A stretch of 38,043 bases of DNA from an uncultured Prevotella sp. (GTDB lineage Bacteria > Bacteroidota > Bacteroidia > Bacteroidales > Bacteroidaceae): contig CAKQEI010000014.1 of the NCBI GenBank assembly GCA_934230115.1, forward strand, positions 1-38,043, written 5' to 3'. The translations under genes and the position numbers were made by a program. Of the stretch, positions 33,591-38,043 are shown piece by piece (the first letter of the stretch is position 1; the number at the start of each line of letters is the position of its first letter). A model generated the notes under the pieces. It ran no database searches. It saw only the letters and a list, made by a program, of their open reading frames with translations, and was not told where the DNA came from.

Positions 33591-33630
33591 AAAAAAGGTC
33601 AGGGTTTCGTGAGAAATCCTGACCTTTTTT
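33591..33630. terminator. Strong bidirectional intrinsic terminator
   Basis: Arms ggtcagggtttc (33597-33608) and gaaatcctgacc (33613-33624) pair fully, with one G-U pair, around a GTGA loop. The A6 run before and T6 run after extend the stem and provide U-tracts in both directions. It can end purF-prfC transcripts on the - strand and any + strand transcript entering from the left. Confidence 0.85.
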
Positions 33631-33652
33631 ATGTCATAATAAGTGATAAAAT

Positions 33653-33689
33653 AACATAGGGTTGAGCAGCTGACGCTCAACCCTATGTT
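33653..33689 (-). terminator. Hairpin directly downstream of the PurF-like gene
   Basis: Perfect 15-base arms (33653-33667 and 33675-33689) with a 7-base loop, 50 bases beyond the stop codon on the - strand. The following tattttat tract is an imperfect U-tract; together with the stronger hairpin at 33591-33630 it forms a double terminator. Confidence 0.72.
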
Positions 33690-33739
33690 GTCTTGGTTTG
33701 TAAAACAGTTGTTTAAGAGAAACTTTTCTTGTAAAAGCC

Positions 33740-35176
33740 TTATTCGTCGGCTTGTTCTTCCAATGTATACTGGCTTGAACCGTCGAAGCAGTGTGTGCAC
33801 ACTTGGCATTTTGGCAATCCAATGGCTTTGATAAGCTGTTCGATTGTGTTGAACTTCAACGTTGTGAGTCCCAACTGGCTGCGTATCTCCTCCACCATGC
33901 GCTTGTATTGTGGCGAGTCGGTAGTGGCATATTTATCAAGGTCCTTGTTGGCATCGCCCTCAAACTTCTCGATGATGCGGCGTGTGATAAGTTCCATGTC
34001 GCTCTTGGATGAAGTAAATCCAATGAACGGACATCCGTAAACAAGAGGCGGACATGCAATGCGCATGTGGCACTCCTTAAGTCCTGCTTGGTCGAAGAGA
34101 ACCTTCACATTGTCGCGCAGCTGAGTGCCACGCACAATAGAGTCGTCGCAGAAGAGCACACGCTTGCCCCTGAGCATAGCTTTGTTGGGTATGAGCTTCA
34201 TTTTTGCCACGAGCGAGCGCATCTCTTGGTTGGCGGGAGTAAACGAGCGAGGCCATGTGGGAGTGTACTTGGCAATGCAACGCTGATAGGGCACGCCCTT
34301 GCCTGCTGCATATCCCATAGCCATGCCAGTGCCTGAATCGGGAATGCCAGAGCAGCAATCCACCTCTACGTCATCACTCTTGGCAAGGTTGAATCCGTTG
34401 GCGAATCGTGCCTCCTCTACATTCTTTCCCTCGTAGGTAGATGTCGGGAATCCGTAGTATACCCAAAGGAACGAGCATACCTGCATCTTTTTGTTGGCAG
34501 GACGCAATTGAGTCATGCTGTCAGCTGTCAGCTGTACAATTTCGCCTGGTCCAACGTTGTAGCACTCCTCGTAGTCGAGGTTGGGAAATGATGTAGACTC
34601 GCTTGATGCGGCATAAGCACCGTCCTTCTTACCTATTATAATAGGTGTGCGTCCCCATGCGTCGCGTGCGCAGATGAGCGAGTCCTCGGTCATAATCATA
34701 ATCGAGCACGATCCCTTCACGTTGTGAAAAACATTCTCTATGCCTTCCTTGAACGTCTTGCCCTGTATTATCAACAGAGCAACAAGCTCAGTTTGGTTGG
34801 TGGAACTCTGCGACAGTTCGGCAAAGTGCATGTTCTTTTCGAGCAACTGTTTGGTGAGTTGTTCAATGTTTGCAATCTTTGCCACCGTGCAGATAGCGAA
34901 CCTTCCAAGATGTGAGTTAATGACGAGCGGTTGCGCGTCGGTGTCGCTTATCACGCCAATGCCAGCAGTACTGCCTGCAAAGCGGTCGAGCGTAGGCTCA
35001 AACTTGGATCTGAAATAAGCGCTCTCGAGGTTGTGGATAGAGCGTACAAATCCCTTTTCCTTACTGTACATCGCCAGACCGCCACGGCGGGTTCCGAGAT
35101 GTGAGTTGTAGTCAGTTCCATAGAAAACGTCTGCCACGCAGCTTTTCTTGGAGATGGTGCCGAAAATACCTCCCAT
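33740..35176 (-). CDS. Amidophosphoribosyltransferase-like protein lacking the N-terminal catalytic cysteine
   Basis: PurF-family protein of 478 residues. PurF transfers glutamine-derived ammonia to PRPP in the first step of purine synthesis. Authentic PurF starts MCGIFG (or has a short propeptide before Cys), with that Cys as the glutaminase nucleophile; here the start reads MGGIFG, Cys replaced by Gly. The usual HNG oxyanion segment is also unrecognisable (TVAKIANIEQL in its place). The phosphoribosyltransferase domain is intact, with PRPP loop VLFCDDSIVRGTQL, GIPDSGTGMAMGYA and a Cys-rich end (CQVCTHC) suited to an Fe-S cluster. It may use free ammonia or have another role. It lies 48 bases after prfC and is probably co-transcribed. 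Confidence 0.85.
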   Translation of the reverse strand: MGGIFGTISKKSCVADVFYGTDYNSHLGTRRGGLAMYSKEKGFVRSIHNLESAYFRSKFEPTLDRFAGSTAGIGVISDTDAQPLVINSHLGRFAICTVAKIANIEQLTKQLLEKNMHFAELSQSSTNQTELVALLIIQGKTFKEGIENVFHNVKGSCSIMIMTEDSLICARDAWGRTPIIIGKKDGAYAASSESTSFPNLDYEECYNVGPGEIVQLTADSMTQLRPANKKMQVCSFLWVYYGFPTSTYEGKNVEEARFANGFNLAKSDDVEVDCCSGIPDSGTGMAMGYAAGKGVPYQRCIAKYTPTWPRSFTPANQEMRSLVAKMKLIPNKAMLRGKRVLFCDDSIVRGTQLRDNVKVLFDQAGLKECHMRIACPPLVYGCPFIGFTSSKSDMELITRRIIEKFEGDANKDLDKYATTDSPQYKRMVEEIRSQLGLTTLKFNTIEQLIKAIGLPKCQVCTHCFDGSSQYTLEEQADE

Positions 35177-35224
35177 AAATTTTTCTTATGTGCTTTTTTA
35201 TTAAAGATTTGGTTGGGTTGTTGC

Positions 35225-36793
35225 TTAGAACTCGCTTGTGAAGTGGAACTTTATATGCTTAAAGTCCTGTTGTGCCATTGACAGCACATATCCAGAGTCG
35301 GCAAGGAAAACATCGCGTCCGTCGCGGTCCTTAGCCATATATTGATACTTGCGCTTCTTGAACTGGTCGAGTTCTTCGGCATCGTCGCTCTCTATCCAGC
35401 AAGCCTTGTGCAAGTGTACGGGTTCCCAGCGGCATTTAGCGTTGTACTCGTTCTCCAGTCGATATTGTATAACTTCAAACTGTAGCTGACCTACAGTGCC
35501 AATAATCTTTCGGCCATTAAACTGGTTGACAAACAGCTGAGCCACACCCTCGTCCATGAGTTGGTTTATGCCCTTTTCAAGCTGCTTGGCTTTCATTGGG
35601 TCGTCGTTCTCGATGTATTTGAACATCTCTGGCGAGAATGATGGTAGTCCGCGGAAATGCAGTTTCTCGCCTTCCGTCAGAGTGTCGCCTATCTTAAATA
35701 TGCCGTTGTCGGGTAGTCCGACGATGTCGCCTGGCCATGCCTCATCGATGGTGCTCTTGCGCTGCGCCATGAATTGTGTTGGCGAAGAGAAGCGCAGAGT
35801 CTTACCCTGTCGCACGTGCAGATAGGGCTTGTTGCGCTCAAACTTGCCGCTGCACACCTTGCAGAAGGCTATACATGAGCGGTGGTTGGGGTCGATGTTG
35901 GCTGTAATTTTGAATATGAAGCCCGTGAACTTAGGCTCATCTGGTGTTACCTCGCGCTCCTCGGCCTTTGTCGGCTTGGGCGACGGGGCTATTTTTACAA
36001 AGCAGTTGAGCAATTCCTGCACACCGAAATTGTTCAATGCAGAACCGAAGAACACAGGTGCCACCTCAGCAGAGCGGTAGGTCTCTACATCGAATTCAGG
36101 GTAAACTCCATCTATAAGTTCAACGTCGTCGCGCAACTGCTGTGCGTCCTGCTCGCCTATATGTGCCTCAAGTTCGCTGGAGTTGATGTCTACCTCCACC
36201 TTTTCGGTCACACGTTGCTTGTCGGGCTTGAAAAGGTCGAGCTTATTCTCGTAGATGTTGTATACGCCCTTGAACTTGGCTCCTATATTGATAGGCCATG
36301 AGAGTGGACGCACACTTATCTTAAGTTCTTCCTCCAGCTCGTCGAGCAAGTCAAACGGGTCGCGGCCCTCACGGTCCATCTTGTTGATGAAGATGATTAC
36401 TGGAGTGTTGCGCATGCGGCACACCTCCATGAGCTTGCGAGTCTGTGTCTCCACACCTTTGGCTCCGTCCACAACAATGATGGCTGAGTCAACGGCAGTG
36501 AGCGTGCGATATGTGTCCTCGCAGAAATCCTGGTGGCCGGGAGTGTCGAGAATGTTGATTTTGTAACCCTCATAGTCGAACTCCATAACTGATGTGGACA
36601 CCGAGATACCGCGCTGCTTCTCAATCTCCATCCAGTCGGATGTGGCAGTCTTGCGTATTTTGTTGTTCTTTACTGCACCTGCCACCTGTATCTGTCCACC
36701 GAAGAGAAGAAACTTCTCGGTGAGTGTAGTCTTACCTGCGTCAGGGTGTGATATGATGGCGAAGGTTCGCCTGCGTTCTATTTCTTGATTCAT
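35225..36793 (-). CDS. prfC: Peptide chain release factor 3
   Basis: Translational GTPase of 522 residues that recycles class-I release factors from ribosomes after termination. GTPase motifs are intact: P-loop [13 protein letters not shown] (about 15-27), switch segment [25 protein letters not shown] (G3) and [11 protein letters not shown] (G4). The C-terminal region [20 protein letters not shown] and [17 protein letters not shown] match RF3 rather than EF-G. A consensus promoter at 36813-36843 lies just upstream. It is the first gene of a two-gene - strand unit with the PurF-like gene. Confidence 0.95.
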   Translation of the reverse strand: MNQEIERRRTFAIISHPDAGKTTLTEKFLLFGGQIQVAGAVKNNKIRKTATSDWMEIEKQRGISVSTSVMEFDYEGYKINILDTPGHQDFCEDTYRTLTAVDSAIIVVDGAKGVETQTRKLMEVCRMRNTPVIIFINKMDREGRDPFDLLDELEEELKISVRPLSWPINIGAKFKGVYNIYENKLDLFKPDKQRVTEKVEVDINSSELEAHIGEQDAQQLRDDVELIDGVYPEFDVETYRSAEVAPVFFGSALNNFGVQELLNCFVKIAPSPKPTKAEEREVTPDEPKFTGFIFKITANIDPNHRSCIAFCKVCSGKFERNKPYLHVRQGKTLRFSSPTQFMAQRKSTIDEAWPGDIVGLPDNGIFKIGDTLTEGEKLHFRGLPSFSPEMFKYIENDDPMKAKQLEKGINQLMDEGVAQLFVNQFNGRKIIGTVGQLQFEVIQYRLENEYNAKCRWEPVHLHKACWIESDDAEELDQFKKRKYQYMAKDRDGRDVFLADSGYVLSMAQQDFKHIKFHFTSEF

Positions 36794-36812
36794 AATATCT
36801 GCTTTTCGGGTG

Positions 36813-36843
36813 CAAAGTTACAGAAAGTCTCGCATAATACAAA
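36813..36843 (-). promoter_or_regulatory. Consensus promoter of prfC
   Basis: On the - strand: TTTG at 36843-36840, 19-base spacer, TAACTTTG at 36820-36813. This is a near-ideal Bacteroidetes promoter. Transcription from about 36806 gives a leader of about 13 bases before ATG 36793. Confidence 0.82.
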
Positions 36844-36978
36844 ATAAGAAAGCGAGTAAGTGTTCAAAATATTCTTATATATAAACTGTATATTTATTTT
36901 TTTTGGCAGAATAAGCATGATTTTTGACATGATAAGCCATATGCAGAGCATTATAATCCTTTTTGAGAAAAAGTGATG

Positions 36979-37009
36979 TTGCGGCGAAGATTTATTTTTT
37001 GTATCTTTG
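36979..37009 (+). promoter_or_regulatory. Promoter of a candidate small RNA
   Basis: TTG at 36979-36981, 20-base spacer, then TATCTTTG at 37002-37009, an exact -7 match. No protein-coding gene follows on the + strand. Confidence 0.7.
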
Positions 37010-37015
37010 CAAGTG

Positions 37016-37121
37016 AAATAAAGAGTGGGGCAGTGATGCTCCTTGTACAACACAAAAACTATATTATAACATTTAAGGCGCATGCTTGGAGTATTGTAGC
37101 TCTCCGGCATGCGCCTTTTTC
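37016..37121 (+). ncRNA. Candidate small RNA with its own promoter and terminator
   Basis: A + strand transcript of about 105 bases is predicted between prfC and mscL, both - strand genes. It would begin about 7 bases after the -7 box at 37002-37009. It ends at a hairpin with perfect 11-base arms aaggcgcatgc (37075-37085) and gcatgcgcctt (37107-37117), whose terminal tt begins a T-run (37116-37120). The only open frame inside (ATG at 37037, about 31 codons) runs through the terminator and looks non-coding. The family is not recognised. The same hairpin sits 10 bases beyond the mscL stop and may also end mscL transcripts. Confidence 0.6.
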
Positions 37122-37127
37122 TGTCTC

Positions 37128-37565
37128 CTAATATTGTTTGCGCTCTTTCAGCAGGTCGCGTATCTCGGTGAGCAGCAACTCTTCCTTTGTGGGCTTTGGC
37201 TCTGCAGGAGCAGGAGAAGCCTCCTCTTCCTTCTTTTTCATGTTTGCAAGCTTGTTGATGCCCTTTACGAGCATGAACACACAGAAGGCGATGATGAGGA
37301 AGTCGATGATGGTCTGGATGAAAGCACCATAATTGATGGTGGCTGACTGCATAGTCTCGTTGCCGAGTTTTACGGTAGGAAGCTCAAACTTAAGGTCGCT
37401 GAAGTTCACACCACCAATAAGCCATCCGATAGGAGGCATGATAATGTCGTTGACTATTGACGATACGATTTTGCCGAAAGCACCGCCGATGATGACACCG
37501 ACAGCCATGTCTACTGCATTGCCTTTTACGGCAAATGCCTTGAACTCATTTAGAATTTTACTCAT
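37128..37565 (-). CDS. mscL: Large-conductance mechanosensitive channel
   Basis: Homopentameric inner-membrane channel that opens under membrane tension to release solutes during osmotic downshock. The N-terminal amphipathic helix and TM1 are unmistakable ([20 protein letters not shown], then [19 protein letters not shown]). A periplasmic loop (about 47-74) leads to TM2 ([23 protein letters not shown]), and a charged C-terminal helix ends with [11 protein letters not shown]. At 145 residues it is typical; an Ala/Pro/Glu linker (about 115-128) precedes the last helix. It is a single-gene unit; no clear TAnnTTTG promoter was found near its start. Confidence 0.95.
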   Translation of the reverse strand: MSKILNEFKAFAVKGNAVDMAVGVIIGGAFGKIVSSIVNDIIMPPIGWLIGGVNFSDLKFELPTVKLGNETMQSATINYGAFIQTIIDFLIIAFCVFMLVKGINKLANMKKKEEEASPAPAEPKPTKEELLLTEIRDLLKERKQY

Positions 37566-37836
37566 TTTGCTTAATCTTTAATTATTATTGTTTGTTATCT
37601 GGTTGTCTATACATTGTTATGAAGTTTCACCCGTCTATATATCTATATAATAAGGTGGCATTGATTGTGCTCGCTTGTGATGTAATAACAGCAGATTTGC
37701 TAATGTGTTGCATTTTGCAATCTACAGTTGACAATTTGCGAGGTCGTAGTGGCTATCTCAAGCATAACTTTGTATGCAAATATATTTTTTAAATAATTTA
37801 ATACACAATATTACTGCAAAATTAGAAAATAATTAT
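37566..37836. other. Intergenic stretch between mscL and gap, no gene
   Basis: No convincing coding region. TAnnTTTG-type octamers occur on the + strand at 37765-37772 (TAACTTTG) and on the - strand at 37784-37777 (TATATTTG), but neither has a -33 element at normal spacing, so neither is assigned to a gene. Confidence 0.45.
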
Positions 37837-37844
37837 TATCTTTG
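37837..37844 (+). promoter_or_regulatory. -7 box of the glyceraldehyde-3-phosphate dehydrogenase gene
   Basis: TATCTTTG, an exact -7 match, 139 bases before ATG 37984. No TTTG lies at -33, but highly expressed Bacteroidetes genes may rely mainly on the -7 box. It implies a leader of about 130 bases. Confidence 0.55.
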
Positions 37845-37846
37845 CA

Positions 37847-37891
37847 GCGTAAAAAAGGAGAAATCCTACAGACGTGGCGGTTTTTTTACGC
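37847..37891 (+). other. Leader stem in the gap 5' untranslated region
   Basis: Arms gcgtaaaaaa (37847-37856) and ttttttacgc (37882-37891) form a 10-base stem. A small hairpin agga-GAAA-tcct (37856-37867) nests at its inner end and competes for one base. The stem starts at or next to the predicted transcription start, so it may stabilise or regulate the mRNA. Confidence 0.5.
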
Positions 37892-37983
37892 TTCTGTGCC
37901 TCATTAGCAGGAAAAACGGACTGAATCAAGACTTCTATACGGAAAAGAATATAATTTAACCCTTTAAAAATAATTAAAGTAAA

Positions 37984-38043
37984 ATGATTAAAGTAGGTAT
38001 TAACGGATTTGGTCGTATCGGCCGTTTCGTATTCCGCGCAGCT
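37984..38043 (+). CDS. Glyceraldehyde-3-phosphate dehydrogenase, N-terminal fragment
   Basis: Only the first 20 codons are in the window. They read MIKVGINGFGRIGRFVFRAA, the hallmark NAD-binding Rossmann start (INGFGRIGR) of phosphorylating GAPDH, the glycolytic enzyme that oxidises glyceraldehyde 3-phosphate. The frame is open at the right edge. Which paralogue it is cannot be told from this fragment. Confidence 0.9.
   Translation, partial: MIKVGINGFGRIGRFVFRAA

Noticed and set aside
33504..33809. 101-residue - strand open frame overlapping the 3' end of the PurF-like gene
   Set aside because: It passes through both terminator hairpins, and its sequence has no coding-like pattern.
33740..35176. 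Idea that the missing PurF cysteine is a frameshift or sequencing error
   Set aside because: The frame is open and in register from the first codon, and turning GGA into a cysteine codon would need more than a single base change.
36790..37110. 106-residue - strand open frame between mscL and prfC
   Set aside because: It runs through the candidate small RNA region and the prfC promoter, overlaps the prfC start, and has no recognisable domain.
37037..37132. About 31-codon + strand open frame inside the small RNA candidate
   Set aside because: It reads through the terminator stem, so a full-length transcript would lack its stop codon.
1..38043. tRNA, rRNA, insertion sequence or prophage content
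   Set aside because: No tRNA cloverleaf, rRNA sequence, transposase, integrase or phage structural gene was recognised on either strand.

Overview
The window looks like a chromosomal segment of a Bacteroidales bacterium, probably Prevotellaceae-like. The evidence is: several Bacteroidetes-type -7 boxes (TAnnTTTG), some with a TTG/TTTG box 19-22 bp upstream; a MurF-alanine racemase fusion; an STN-type TonB-dependent receptor next to a DUF4249 lipoprotein and an ECF sigma/anti-sigma pair; and a fused FtcD in a compact histidine-degradation operon. No rRNA, tRNA, insertion sequence or CRISPR array was seen. All large genes appear intact.

Layout. (1) 220-8883, + strand: an NtrC-type response regulator and a soluble histidine kinase, followed by a tripartite efflux/ABC operon (TolC-like, HlyD-like, FtsX/MacB-like permease, ATPase). 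Between them are phased palindromes and a sigma-54-like promoter, so this reads as a self-contained envelope-response circuit. (2) 9025-10561, - strand: nitroreductase, exported thioredoxin-like protein and NlpE-like lipoprotein behind a consensus promoter. (3) 10675-15952, - strand: beta-barrel protein, ECF sigma factor, unusually short anti-sigma factor, TonB-dependent receptor and DUF4249 lipoprotein. (4) 16188-22718, + strand: ftcD-hutU-hutH-hutI, which converts histidine to glutamate and passes the formimino carbon to tetrahydrofolate. (5) 22935-25409, + strand: MurF-Alr fusion for peptidoglycan precursor synthesis. (6) 25949-33177, - strand: a tightly packed seven-gene operon with genes that overlap or nearly abut. 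It encodes a CHASE2 membrane sensor without an output domain, an exported caspase-fold protease with Sel1 repeats, a FecR-like/DUF4384-like exported protein, two exported proteins of unknown role (one NTF2-like), a TPR/beta-barrel protein and a small HTH protein. This is the best candidate for an undescribed system. (7) 33740-36793, - strand: a PurF-like protein lacking the N-terminal catalytic cysteine, then release factor 3. (8) 36979-38043: a candidate small RNA with its own promoter and terminator, mscL (- strand), and the first 20 codons of a glyceraldehyde-3-phosphate dehydrogenase gene.

Family assignments come from motifs and overall sequence resemblance read by eye. No database search, signal-peptide predictor or folding program was run.
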